A stretch of DNA of 64,000 nt, taken from Nitrospiraceae bacterium (GTDB taxonomy: Bacteria > Nitrospirota > Thermodesulfovibrionia > Thermodesulfovibrionales > UBA1546). Below the pieces are notes generated by a model. That model ran no database searches, had not been told where the DNA came from, and saw only the letters and a list, made by a program, of their open reading frames with translations. Of the stretch, positions 1 to 8,177 are shown piece after piece (positions within the stretch are counted from its first letter, which is position 1; the number at the start of each line of letters is the position of its first letter). The position numbers were made by a program, and so were the translations under genes. The DNA is taken from the NCBI GenBank assembly GCA_021373015.1, contig JAJFTJ010000004.1:1-64000 (forward strand), given 5' to 3'.

Positions 1-270
1 AAATTGTTATTACCTGAAAAAACAAAAACCGGAGCATTTCTTACAATGTCTTCTATAACAGGCACTCTTAAACGGGCAAAGGAGCTTGAAAAGAGATTTA
101 ATGTTATATGCGAAAATATGGAAGGCGCTGCAATTGCACAAGTCTGTGTTATTCATGGGATACCAATGCTTGAGATAAGAGGCATAAGCAATATTGTCGG
201 CGATAGAGATAAAAACAGATGGGATATTAAAAAAGCCTCTGAAAACTGCCAGAAAATTTTAATCGGATAA
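1..270 (+). CDS. mqnB: Futalosine hydrolase, C-terminal part
   Basis: The reading frame is open to the left window edge, so only the last ~89 residues are present. The stretch NMEGAAIAQVC followed by EIRGISNIVGDRD matches the C-terminal substrate-binding segment of the purine nucleoside phosphorylase fold as found in futalosine hydrolases; the Met-Glu of NMEGAA is the ribose-contacting pair of that fold. The enzyme splits futalosine (or an aminodeoxy form) in the alternative menaquinone pathway in the cytoplasm. A 5'-methylthioadenosine/SAH nucleosidase is the main alternative, but the GISN-VGDRD ending favours MqnB. The next gene is convergent, 24 bases away. Confidence 0.8.
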   Translation, partial: KLLLPEKTKTGAFLTMSSITGTLKRAKELEKRFNVICENMEGAAIAQVCVIHGIPMLEIRGISNIVGDRDKNRWDIKKASENCQKILIG

Positions 271-294
271 ATTCAAAATACAGAATAAAAAAAA

Positions 295-1332
295 CTATTT
301 CTTTTTTGGAAACAGTCCTTTTATGTCTTTAATTGTGCCTTCTATTTTTTCAGGAGAAAGATTCTTAGTTCCTTCCTCCAAAATCTTTTTAGTCAATGCC
401 TCTTTCAAATCATGTTTCAGGTTATTAAATTCTCCCCATACATTAAACTGAAGATCAATCGATCCTTTTTTCTTTAGAAGATCAAGCACTAAAGGCGCAG
501 ATACTCCCATAAAACTGCCCTTGCTTTTCACATCAATATCCGTGATCTTTATGACTGATGGGGTTTTATTAAGGTAAGTATTGTTTATGTCAAACTTGGA
601 ATTAAAATCTACCCTGCCTTTATTAATATCAGCTGTATTCTCGACATATTTTTTAAAAAGCGCTATATCGAGATTATTGACCGAAAGGTTACCGTTGAAT
701 TTTCTGGTAAGAATATTTCCTTTTGAATTTACTTTAAAAGCTCCATTTGACGGCAGTTTCGCAGAAACATCGGCCGTGGTCTCGCCCGATTCATTGCTCT
801 TTGCTTTGACAAATAATTCAGTAATATTAAGGGCAACACCTTTTACATCATCGATGAAAATTATCTGGCCATTATTAAGTTCAAACTTCTTTACCAGAAC
901 AGGCAGCGCTTTTCCTGCATCCTGCTTTTTGACCATCTCCTTCTCTTTTGCGCTTTCTTTTTTCTTTATATCAGGCATCAGGAATTTACCGTCTTTGGTT
1001 CTTTGAAGCCTGACCACAGGAGAATTTATCTGTATCATATTAATAACAAGTTTTCCGCCCAACAGATCCCATAAAGATGGTCTAACCGTCAGGTCTTCAA
1101 CTTTGAGAAAATCAGTCTTATGCACTGTCTTTACCTGAATCCCTGCAACAACAATTCCATTCCAGCCAAATTTAACTGATTTCAGGGTCACAGCAGGACC
1201 GACTGCATCATTAACAGCTTTCTTTACAACCGAGTCCAGAGGAAAGAACAGGACAACTCCTGCTATTGCGAGAAAAACAAAAATAACAATGCCTATGATT
1301 ATTTTCTTTATCATATTGTAATATTTAATCAA
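295..1332 (-). CDS. AsmA/DUF748-like membrane-anchored periplasmic protein
   Basis: 345 residues. A short basic N-terminus is followed by one hydrophobic segment (about residues 8-30), then a long beta-rich soluble part with VKFGWNGIVVAGIQV and VINMIQINSPVVRLQR, the repeating pattern of AsmA/DUF748 proteins that precedes their lipid-transport-like or envelope-integrity roles. A Lys/Glu-rich linker lies near residues 120-140 and the C-terminus is basic. It is anchored in the inner membrane with the bulk in the periplasm. The exact role is unknown. The gene diverges from the cysteine desulfurase across ~100 AT-rich bases that should hold both promoters. Confidence 0.6.
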   Translation of the reverse strand: MIKYYNMIKKIIIGIVIFVFLAIAGVVLFFPLDSVVKKAVNDAVGPAVTLKSVKFGWNGIVVAGIQVKTVHKTDFLKVEDLTVRPSLWDLLGGKLVINMIQINSPVVRLQRTKDGKFLMPDIKKKESAKEKEMVKKQDAGKALPVLVKKFELNNGQIIFIDDVKGVALNITELFVKAKSNESGETTADVSAKLPSNGAFKVNSKGNILTRKFNGNLSVNNLDIALFKKYVENTADINKGRVDFNSKFDINNTYLNKTPSVIKITDIDVKSKGSFMGVSAPLVLDLLKKKGSIDLQFNVWGEFNNLKHDLKEALTKKILEEGTKNLSPEKIEGTIKDIKGLFPKKK

Positions 1333-1429
1333 ATTCTGAAAGATTTTTCAAGTGGAAAATATTTTCAATGCATATATAATATTCATACGGAAAATTTAAT
1401 ACTTTCAACAAAGGGCGTATTATTTTGAT

Positions 1430-2620
1430 ATGATTAACACCACAAAAGTCATATATCTGGACAACAATGCAACAACAGGGGTTGCACCCGAGGTTGTAGA
1501 TGCAATGCTGCCTTATCTCAGGGAGCTTTACGGCAATCCTTCAAGCATTCATACATTCGGCTCGCAGGTACATGCAAAAATAGAGAATGCGCGCTCAAAA
1601 GTCGCTGAACTTATTGGCGCAGAACCAGAGGAAATAATTTTTACAAGCTGCGGAACTGAGAGTGATAATACCGCACTTATGAGCACTCTGGAATGCGGTC
1701 CGGACAAAAAGCATGTTATTACATCTGCTGTCGAACATCCTGCTGTCATGAATTTTTGCAAGCATCTTGAAAAAAAAGGATATCGTGTTTCATTTATACC
1801 GGTTGATCGTTCAGGGCAGCTAAGAATTGAAGATATAATATCCGCAATTACAAAAGATACCGCAATCGTATCAATAATGTTTGCAAACAACGAAACTGGA
1901 ACTATATTCCCAATTAAAGAAATCGGGGAGATGCTAAGAGGCAAAGGCATAATATTTCACACTGATGCTGTCCAGGCAGCAGGGAAAATTCCGATAGATT
2001 TAAAAAATCTTGATGTTGATATGTTATCAATCTCAGGGCATAAACTCCATGCTCCCAAAGGAGTAGGCACATTATATGTCAGGAAAGGCACAAAGTTTTA
2101 TCCATATATAATAGGAGGGCATCAGGAGCAAGGCAGGCGTTCAGGAACAGAAAATGTTGCATCTATAATAGGATTTGGGAAAGCATGTGAACTTGCTATC
2201 AGGAATCTTGCGAATGAAATAATTTATTTAAAATATCTTCGCGACAAACTCGAAAACGGGTTATTGAAAACATGCCCTGAGTCAAGTGTAAACGGAGATA
2301 TTAATAACAGACTGCCCAACACAACAAATATAAGTTTTAACTATATTGAAGGAGAAGCGATCCTGCTGAAATTAAATGCGCACGGCATATGCGCATCATC
2401 AGGCTCTGCATGCACAGCAGGTTCTCCTGATCCTTCACATGTGCTTAAGGCAATGAAGATACCGCCTCAATCAATACGCGGTTCAATTAGATTTTCTCTA
2501 AGCCGTTACAATACAGAAGAAGATATTGATAAAATCCTTGAAGTCATGCCCGGGATAATAAAAGAGCTGACTGCTCTGTCGCCTCTGTCCAAAGAAACTT
2601 TCAAAAACTGCAAAGCTTAA
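1430..2620 (+). CDS. nifS: Cysteine desulfurase, NifS/IscS class
   Basis: 396 residues, normal length. This PLP enzyme converts cysteine to alanine and a protein persulfide for Fe-S cluster, thiocofactor or tRNA sulfur supply. It starts with YLDNNATTGVAPEV, has HTDAVQAAGK upstream of the PLP lysine in SISGHKLHAPKGVG, RSGTENV in the middle, and the catalytic cysteine in the short class-I loop SSGSACTAG. The C-terminal tail is Leu/Lys rich. It stands alone; there is no iscU or iscR next to it, although an IscA-like gene lies far away near 58 kb. It ends 7 bases from the convergent mlaD gene. Confidence 0.93.
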   Translation: MINTTKVIYLDNNATTGVAPEVVDAMLPYLRELYGNPSSIHTFGSQVHAKIENARSKVAELIGAEPEEIIFTSCGTESDNTALMSTLECGPDKKHVITSAVEHPAVMNFCKHLEKKGYRVSFIPVDRSGQLRIEDIISAITKDTAIVSIMFANNETGTIFPIKEIGEMLRGKGIIFHTDAVQAAGKIPIDLKNLDVDMLSISGHKLHAPKGVGTLYVRKGTKFYPYIIGGHQEQGRRSGTENVASIIGFGKACELAIRNLANEIIYLKYLRDKLENGLLKTCPESSVNGDINNRLPNTTNISFNYIEGEAILLKLNAHGICASSGSACTAGSPDPSHVLKAMKIPPQSIRGSIRFSLSRYNTEEDIDKILEVMPGIIKELTALSPLSKETFKNCKA

Positions 2621-2627
2621 TTCTTTT

Positions 2628-4010
2628 TTATTTTATTCTGGGAAGCGTGCCAAAGAGATACTTTATATCCTCGTCTTCAAATCTTACACCAGTTCCTATG
2701 TAAGCGCCGCGGCGTTTAGCATTAAGAAGATTATCACCGCCCGCAGAAACAAAAATGTTCTTAAATAAAAAATAATCTATCCCTACTTTAACATGAGGAT
2801 TTTTTGCGTCTTCTTCGTCTTTTGAAAAATCCCATATATCGACAGACATCTTTGCCTTGTCTTTAAGAAAAAAATAATCCGCTCCAACGCCGAATGTGCT
2901 TTCAAAAAGACCTATTCTTAAGGCAAGGTTTTCAAACTTTTTTGCAAATTGAGCCGTAAATTCCATTCTCTTCTTAATCTCTTCTGTCTTAGTATAGGTC
3001 GTAACACCTCCGACTGTTGAGTTAGTCTCAGTTGTCGTAATCTTACCAACAGGATCGCTGACAATACCAAAAATATAATATTTGTCTGGTTTTGGCTGAA
3101 GTGTAAGAGTAAAGGCTCCTTTCGAATCCTTGGCTTTTGTGAGATAATCTCCCTGGAATGTAATAAATGTCCTGAATCTCTCTACTGCGCTCAGAGTTTT
3201 GTTAACCCCTTCTGCGGCTTTATTGAATGATTCGTAAAGTCTGTCATCCTTTACAAGCTTGCCGATCGTGCCTTCACCCTTGGCAATCTTCTGTGTGATA
3301 ACATCGATATTTTCAGCAGCGCTCTTTACATGCCCCCTGTTTTCTTCTATCATCCCCTTAAGCTCCTTTGTTGCTTTGCTGAGGTCAGCAACAAGCTCAG
3401 GGCCGTCTTTTTTTAGAGCGGCAGTGAAATTCTCTATGTTGTCCAGAACTATTCTCAGTTTCTTGTCATTTACTGATATTGCATCTTTCAGGCTTGCTGT
3501 AATATGTTTTAAATTCTGGATAGATTCTTTAAGTGCGCCTTTGGATTCAGGCGAGCCAAACGACTCATCAAGATTAGACGCAAGCTTGCTGAAATTTTTA
3601 ACAAGTTCATCTATATCGACAAACTCTATTACATTCTTAATAGTATCTCCATCCTTGAGTTCAGGTTTTTGAGAACCGGTTTTAAGTTCAATATATTTAT
3701 CGCCAAGCATTCCCGTTGACTTCACTCCAACAGAAGCGTCTGTATATACAGGGGTATCTTTATCAACCCTGATTGTAAGCCATGCTTTTCCATCTTTAAG
3801 CTGTATCTTTTCAATAATTCCTGAATCTACCCCAGCCACCTTGATTCTTGTCTTTTCATCTAGACCGCCGATATTTTTGAATTCAGCATGAAGGGCATAG
3901 CCTTTTTTCTTTGCCCAGTCAAAACCTCCTACCTTGAATGTCATGTAGGTCATGATTGCAAGTATCATAAGAGAAAAAGCTCCGACTTTTAATTCTGTAG
4001 AAACCTTCAT
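2628..4010 (-). CDS. mlaD: MlaD/MCE-domain protein with long beta-rich C-terminus
   Basis: 460 residues, far longer than E. coli MlaD (about 180). Order: one N-terminal membrane helix (about 8-28), an MCE domain (about 38-115; GGLDEKTRIKVAGVDSG and TGMLGDKYIELKTG), a long helical region (about 130-270) of the kind that forms tunnels in MCE proteins, then about 180 residues rich in alternating aromatic/hydrophobic strands (ALRIGLFESTFGVGADYFF, KVGIDYFLFKNIFVSAG) that read like an outer-membrane barrel. It binds and moves lipids between the membranes with MlaE and MlaF, whose genes lie directly upstream; the mlaF stop overlaps this start by 4 bases. The barrel reading is inference. Confidence 0.85.
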   Translation of the reverse strand: MKVSTELKVGAFSLMILAIMTYMTFKVGGFDWAKKKGYALHAEFKNIGGLDEKTRIKVAGVDSGIIEKIQLKDGKAWLTIRVDKDTPVYTDASVGVKSTGMLGDKYIELKTGSQKPELKDGDTIKNVIEFVDIDELVKNFSKLASNLDESFGSPESKGALKESIQNLKHITASLKDAISVNDKKLRIVLDNIENFTAALKKDGPELVADLSKATKELKGMIEENRGHVKSAAENIDVITQKIAKGEGTIGKLVKDDRLYESFNKAAEGVNKTLSAVERFRTFITFQGDYLTKAKDSKGAFTLTLQPKPDKYYIFGIVSDPVGKITTTETNSTVGGVTTYTKTEEIKKRMEFTAQFAKKFENLALRIGLFESTFGVGADYFFLKDKAKMSVDIWDFSKDEEDAKNPHVKVGIDYFLFKNIFVSAGGDNLLNAKRRGAYIGTGVRFEDEDIKYLFGTLPRIK

Positions 4011-4765
4011 GCAGTTACTCCTTCTATGGTAATGGGTCCGACAGCACTTCCTGTTACAAACTGTCTGACTATTGGATTCTCTGTGTTCTTTATCTGTTCA
4101 GGTGTTCCTGTCTCAATAATCTCGCCTAAGTACAGCATAGCAATCCTGTCTGCTATCTTGTAAGCGCTGTGCATGTCATGAGTTATTGTAACAGATGTTA
4201 TAGTAAGCCTCTTTTTCATCTCAACTATCAGATCATTGATTGCATCAGCCATTATAGGATCAAGCCCTGTTGTAGGCTCGTCATACAGCAATATTTCCGG
4301 TTCATGCGCAATTGCCCTTGCAAGCCCGACTCTTTTTTTCATGCCACCTGAAAGCTCAGACGGCATCATGTCCTCAACTCCAACCAGCCCGACCATCCTG
4401 AGTTTCTCGCTGGCTATTTCCCTTGCGTCTTTTTCTTTTAATTTGCCGTGTCTCATTAATACAAAAGCAACATTTTCCCAGACCTTCATCGAATCAAAAA
4501 GCGCTGCCATCTGAAAAAGCATGCCAAATCTTTTTCTTACTTCATTGAGTTCATTATCATTAAGACCTGCTATATCAACACCGTCAATTAATATTGAACC
4601 GCTGTCAGGCTTGAGGGTTCCTATTATATGTTTAATTAAAACACTCTTTCCTGAACCGCTCCCTCCTATTACTACCATGCTCTCGCCTTTTTCTACCTTG
4701 AGATTGGTGCCTCTCAATACATGGTTCTTGCCGAATGTTTTATGTAAATCTCTTATCTCTATCAT
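4007..4765 (-). CDS. mlaF: Phospholipid ABC transporter ATPase MlaF
   Basis: 252 residues, standard length. Walker A GGSGSGKSVL, signature LSGGMKKRVGLARAI, Walker B ILLYDEPTTGLDP and the switch histidine in ITHDMHSA are all intact. It powers the MlaE permease on the cytoplasmic side of the inner membrane. Gene order alr-mlaE-mlaF-mlaD on the minus strand, with 25 bases to mlaE and an ATGA-type overlap with mlaD, indicates one operon. Periplasmic MlaC and lipoprotein MlaA are not in the window; the enlarged MlaD might take over part of their work (inference). Confidence 0.93.
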   Translation of the reverse strand: MIEIRDLHKTFGKNHVLRGTNLKVEKGESMVVIGGSGSGKSVLIKHIIGTLKPDSGSILIDGVDIAGLNDNELNEVRKRFGMLFQMAALFDSMKVWENVAFVLMRHGKLKEKDAREIASEKLRMVGLVGVEDMMPSELSGGMKKRVGLARAIAHEPEILLYDEPTTGLDPIMADAINDLIVEMKKRLTITSVTITHDMHSAYKIADRIAMLYLGEIIETGTPEQIKNTENPIVRQFVTGSAVGPITIEGVTA

Positions 4766-4790
4766 AATAAACTGATATTATAAATTTCTC

Positions 4791-5606
4791 CTATTGGAAT
4801 AGCCATACTGATAAAAAATAATCCGATATAAGTATTGTCATTGATGACATAACAACAGCTCCGGTTGTAGCCTTGCCGACGCCTTCAGCGCCTCCCTTTG
4901 TATAAAAACCCTTGTAGCAGCTTATTATAGCAATGGCCAAACCAAAAAAACATGCCTTTATAAGTCCATTATACATATCACTAAGTTCAAGGTAATCCCA
5001 TGTCTTTTTCCAGTAAACAGCTGAATTTGCACCAAGAACTTTAACTGTTACAAAATAGCCGCCGATAATCCCTATAAAATCTGATATGACTGCAAGAGAT
5101 GGAAGCATTATAATACCTGCTACCATTCTAGGAACAATAAGATATTTCACGGGATTAGTTGCAAGGGTTTCCAGAGCATCAATCTGTTCTGTAACACGCA
5201 TTGTGCCAAGCTCTGCAGCCATTGAAGCGCCAGCTCTTCCGGCAACAATTAGTCCTGTTAACACAGGGCCAAGCTCGCGTGTCATTGAAAGGGCAACAAC
5301 AGTGCCTACCATTGACTCTGCGCTGAATCTTTTGAATCCTGTATAGCTTTGAAGCGCAAGAACCATTCCTGTAAATATGGCGGTGATAAAAACAACAGGC
5401 ATTGATTTAATACCTATTTCTATTATTTGCTTTAGTGTGTTTTTTACTTCAAATGGCGGGATTATCATCTGTTTTAATGCTGATATGAAAAGAAGTATCA
5501 CGCTTCCGGTTACCTCAGCTATAAATATAAGCTTGTCACCAAGCGATGTGATAAACCTGCCTACAAATTCGATCCCTCTTACTATATAATTAGTTGCCAT
5601 CAACAT
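4791..5606 (-). CDS. mlaE: Phospholipid ABC transporter permease MlaE
   Basis: 271 residues, with an N-terminal amphipathic stretch and five to six membrane helices. The MlaE signature is clear: TGMVLALQSYTGFKRF, then TRELGPVLTGLIVAGRAGASMAAELGTM and the EQIDAL motif that contacts the ATPase. It forms the inner-membrane core of the lipid transporter. Two ATGs are possible (5606 and 5600); a purine-rich AGAAGGA precedes both. The start lies inside the end of alr (17-base overlap at most), so translation of the two is coupled. Confidence 0.93.
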   Translation of the reverse strand: MLMATNYIVRGIEFVGRFITSLGDKLIFIAEVTGSVILLFISALKQMIIPPFEVKNTLKQIIEIGIKSMPVVFITAIFTGMVLALQSYTGFKRFSAESMVGTVVALSMTRELGPVLTGLIVAGRAGASMAAELGTMRVTEQIDALETLATNPVKYLIVPRMVAGIIMLPSLAVISDFIGIIGGYFVTVKVLGANSAVYWKKTWDYLELSDMYNGLIKACFFGLAIAIISCYKGFYTKGGAEGVGKATTGAVVMSSMTILISDYFLSVWLFQ

Positions 5607-6699
5607 ATATCCTTCTGGATTTATTGCCTAATGAAGTAAGTATCTCGTAGGATATTGTACCTGCCTTTGCTGCAAGCTCTGAAGCTGATATAAAAGATTT
5701 TTTCTGGCTTCCAAGCAAAACAACCTCATCATCTTCTGATGCGTCTTTTATTCCAGTTACATCCACCATCATAGTATCCATACATATTCTGCCAACCACA
5801 GGCGCGCGCTTCCCGTGTACAAGGACATCTGAGTTATTTGAGAGCGCTCTTGTATAACCATCAGCATACCCGACAGGCAAAACTGCTATCATACTGTCCC
5901 GCACAGTTATGAATGTTCTTCCGTAGCCCACTGACTTGCCTTTGTTGAACTTTCGCAAAGACAGAATATTAGTTTTTACAGTTATTGCCGGTTTTAAAAA
6001 AGCATACGCTTCATTCTGAATTGGAGAGCATCCATAAAGCATTATTCCCGGCCTTACTGCATCAAGATATGCGTCTTTAAAAGAAAGCACAGCAGCGCTG
6101 TTTGCAATATGAAAAACAGCGGACTTCATAATTTTTTTTTGCAGGGATTTTTTTACAGAGGCAAAAAGCTCTAGCTGCCTTAGAGCATAAGATTTATCAG
6201 AAAGGTCTGCATCCGAAAAATGGCTCATAAAACCTGTAATATTCAAAAAATCCATTCCAGCAATAGTCTTTATTTTGGTCATTATACAATCGCTGTCGAA
6301 ACCCATCCTCCCCATACCTGTATCAATTTTAAGATGGACATTAATAGTTTTCTTTAAGCTCTTTGCTGCTCTGGAAAATATCAAGGCAGTCTTAGCGTCA
6401 TATATCACAGGGGTGAGATTATATCGAAAGTAATCGTCAATATCCTGTCTGTCAAAAAACACTAAAAGAGGGACTTTTATACCTGCATGTCTTAATGCAA
6501 CAGCCTCAGAGGTATATGCCACTGCAAGCTGTGAGACTCCTTCTTTTACCAGTTTCCTTGAGACCTCAATCGCCCCATGACCATAGGCATCTGCCTTAAC
6601 AACAGCTATTACCGGTCTGCCTTTTGTTATTTTTTTTGCAGTCCTGTAATTCTTCGATATGGCTTCAAGGTCTACTTCTGCTATTGGTCCTCTGTCCAA
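5590..6699 (-). CDS. alr: Alanine racemase
   Basis: 369 residues, normal length. This PLP enzyme makes D-alanine for peptidoglycan. PLP lysine motif AVVKADAYGHGA near residue 35, KIDTGMGRMGF, HIANSAAVL, RPGIMLYG, VGYGRTF and the catalytic tyrosine region (LPVGYADGYTRAL) are all present. The start codon is TTG, preceded by GGGAG nine bases away, followed by RGPIAEVDLEAI, the usual family N-terminus. It is first in the run with mlaE, mlaF and mlaD; tatA lies 27 bases upstream on the same strand. Confidence 0.95.
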   Translation of the reverse strand: MDRGPIAEVDLEAISKNYRTAKKITKGRPVIAVVKADAYGHGAIEVSRKLVKEGVSQLAVAYTSEAVALRHAGIKVPLLVFFDRQDIDDYFRYNLTPVIYDAKTALIFSRAAKSLKKTINVHLKIDTGMGRMGFDSDCIMTKIKTIAGMDFLNITGFMSHFSDADLSDKSYALRQLELFASVKKSLQKKIMKSAVFHIANSAAVLSFKDAYLDAVRPGIMLYGCSPIQNEAYAFLKPAITVKTNILSLRKFNKGKSVGYGRTFITVRDSMIAVLPVGYADGYTRALSNNSDVLVHGKRAPVVGRICMDTMMVDVTGIKDASEDDEVVLLGSQKKSFISASELAAKAGTISYEILTSLGNKSRRIYVDGN

Positions 6700-6726
6700 A
6701 TCAGATGTCTCCCTATAACCCTGCTG

Positions 6727-6927
6727 TTATTTTTTTTCTTCTTTTTTTTCTTCTGAATCAGACTTTTTAGGGGTAACGTCTATCTCTTCCTGGTCTGACA
6801 TTGATTTTTTGAAATTTCTTATTGCCTTTCCTATCCCTTCACCAAGCTGCGGAAGCCTTGTTGCACCAAAAAGCACGACAACGATTATCATAATGACTAT
6901 CAATTCCTGCATGCCTAATCCAAACAT
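6727..6927 (-). CDS. tatA: Twin-arginine translocase subunit TatA/TatE
   Basis: 66 residues: [20 protein letters not shown] forms the single membrane helix, followed by the hinge and amphipathic helix ([19 protein letters not shown]) and an acidic/basic tail ending in a Lys/Glu run. TatA oligomers form the Tat pore. A Tat-dependent substrate is visible in this window (the Fe-S protein near 33.8 kb). The gene sits 4 bases after mobA on the same strand; no tatC is nearby. Confidence 0.92.
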   Translation of the reverse strand: MFGLGMQELIVIMIIVVVLFGATRLPQLGEGIGKAIRNFKKSMSDQEEIDVTPKKSDSEEKKEEKK

Positions 6928-6931
6928 ATCT

Positions 6932-7522
6932 TCATCCTCCTATAGTTTTATTTAGATCTTCCATTGTATTAATATTAATGAACGACCTTCCGTCAGGGTC
7001 AACTGACCTGACATCCTTTTCTTTTATATATAAAACATCCATCTGTTTCAACATCTCTCTTAGACTCCTGCGCCCTTCCTTAATGCAGCTCTGTATCACA
7101 TTAACTGTGCTTTTCGAATAAATCCCCAGCAAAGGCTCCGGCTTATTATCAAAAATTGGCACAACAGCATGTCTTCCTTTGCAGTCTGATTTATAACTCC
7201 CGACGAGTAATGATACCATATCAGAATGCACAAAAGGCATATCGCATGCAACAACAAATACTGCTTCAGCACCTGTGCTTTTTAGCACCGAATATATTCC
7301 GGTTGCCGGTCCCCTTTCTTTTAGAACATCTCCTATCATTGGCAGACCGCAATAGAAATAATGCTCAGGGCTATTTGTACTTATAACAATCTTCCTGAAA
7401 AAATCTTTCAGCAGCCTGATACTGGAATCAATTATTCTTGTCCCGTTAATTTCAATGTGGCCCTTAAGTACAGGTATCCTTTTGTTCTCTCCGCCAGCCA
7501 ATACCATACCTATTATACCCAT
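6932..7522 (-). CDS. mobA: Molybdenum cofactor guanylyltransferase MobA
   Basis: 196 residues. The nucleotidyltransferase N-terminus [12 protein letters not shown], with a lysine about ten residues on ([10 protein letters not shown]), matches MobA, and VVACDMPFV is the metal-binding acidic motif. It transfers GMP from GTP to molybdopterin, needed for bis-MGD enzymes of the DMSO-reductase family; such enzymes are commonly Tat exported, in keeping with the adjacent tatA. The signature deviates slightly from the usual LAGGxSxRMG, so another MobA-like nucleotidyltransferase is possible. Confidence 0.82.
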   Translation of the reverse strand: MGIIGMVLAGGENKRIPVLKGHIEINGTRIIDSSIRLLKDFFRKIVISTNSPEHYFYCGLPMIGDVLKERGPATGIYSVLKSTGAEAVFVVACDMPFVHSDMVSLLVGSYKSDCKGRHAVVPIFDNKPEPLLGIYSKSTVNVIQSCIKEGRRSLREMLKQMDVLYIKEKDVRSVDPDGRSFININTMEDLNKTIGG

Positions 7523-7596
7523 AGCAATTTATCAAATAGTCTATGCAAATTTATTTTTTAATACAAGCTAAAAACTAAGGGTTTATTATTTTGTCC

Positions 7597-7625
7597 TTGC
7601 CTTAATCCCCCATTTTTGGTATAAA
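7597..7625 (+). promoter_or_regulatory. Sigma70-type promoter of the 6S RNA
   Basis: TTGCCT at 7597-7602 and TATAAA at 7620-7625 are separated by exactly 17 bases. Transcription would start near 7632, about 20 bases before the first strong 6S stem. It is a prediction from the hexamers only. Confidence 0.55.
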
Positions 7626-7631
7626 TATTTT

Positions 7632-7845
7632 ATGTAATGGGTCAGCTATACTTCCTGCCCTGTTAGTGCTAGGTGGAAAAGTTGATCCGGCAAATTAGAT
7701 TTTTGGGGAGCTCGAGTGAGGATTGCGGTGTGCATGTCTCATCATCAGATGAGAAAGCCTGAAGCATCCTTTAGAGCACCCACCTGTAACAGCGGGCGGA
7801 TCTAATTCTCCATTTACACGGCAGGGCGGGTTTACAATTAACACT
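7632..7845 (+). ncRNA. ssrS: 6S RNA
   Basis: A non-coding stretch with the 6S layout: long rod, central bubble, closing stem. CCTGCC at 7654-7659 pairs with GGCAGG at 7820-7825; AGGTGG near 7671 pairs with CCACCT near 7783; GTTGATCCG and GGGGAG line the 5' side of the bubble, and the apical hairpin TCTCATCATCAGATGAGA is followed by AAGCCTGAAGC, matching the known GAGAAGCC pattern. 6S RNA mimics an open promoter and holds the sigma70 holoenzyme. AATTAGAT (about 7694) and ATCTAATT (about 7799) can pair as an alternative helix. Its location just before rny fits other genomes. The ends are approximate. Confidence 0.75.
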
Positions 7846-7851
7846 AAGCTG

Positions 7852-7884
7852 GCCTGCAAATGTAAATAAAATTAGGCAGGTTTT
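7852..7884 (+). terminator. Possible terminator of the 6S RNA
   Basis: CCTGC at 7853-7857 pairs with GCAGG at 7876-7880, with a loop of 18 AT-rich bases, then TTTT. The stem is short and the loop large, so this is weak; the mature 3' end may instead arise by processing near 7830-7845. Confidence 0.35.
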
Positions 7885-8160
7885 AGAATGACAAGTTTGT
7901 TTCTGAAAGATTTAAATATAAAGGGTTCAGAAAATAGATCCATCAGTCGGGATCTTAGGATAAATTCAGCGCAGGGGATTGTTTCCTGCAAGAAAACTTC
8001 CTCATTACCCTAACAGAAACTTAAAACCAGTCATTCCTGCCTAAAGAGCATAAGAATAAATATTTCTTATGTCCAATTGAATTATATTTTTGCAAAAATG
8101 GATTTCCACCACGCCTTAATTTTATGTAAGGGATTTAGTGGTTATTAAATAAAAGATAAT
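7885..8160 (+). other. Non-coding, hairpin-rich leader before rny
   Basis: No open frame of note. Three hairpins stand out: AGATCC/GGATCT (7936-7941 with 7950-7955), GCAGG/CCTGC (7971-7975 with 7985-7989), and a perfect 8-base inverted repeat CATAAGAA/TTCTTATG (8049-8056 with 8064-8071, 7-base loop). None is followed by a clear T-run. They may form the 5' leader of the rny mRNA or a second small RNA after 6S; the palindrome could be an operator. No known riboswitch core was recognised. Confidence 0.4.
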
Positions 8161-8177
8161 GAGGAGGATACAATCCA

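Noticed and set aside
7654-7825. Cobalamin or other riboswitch in front of rny
   Set aside because: No B12-box or other riboswitch core was found, and the closing stem plus the GAGAAGCC-like apical region fit 6S RNA.
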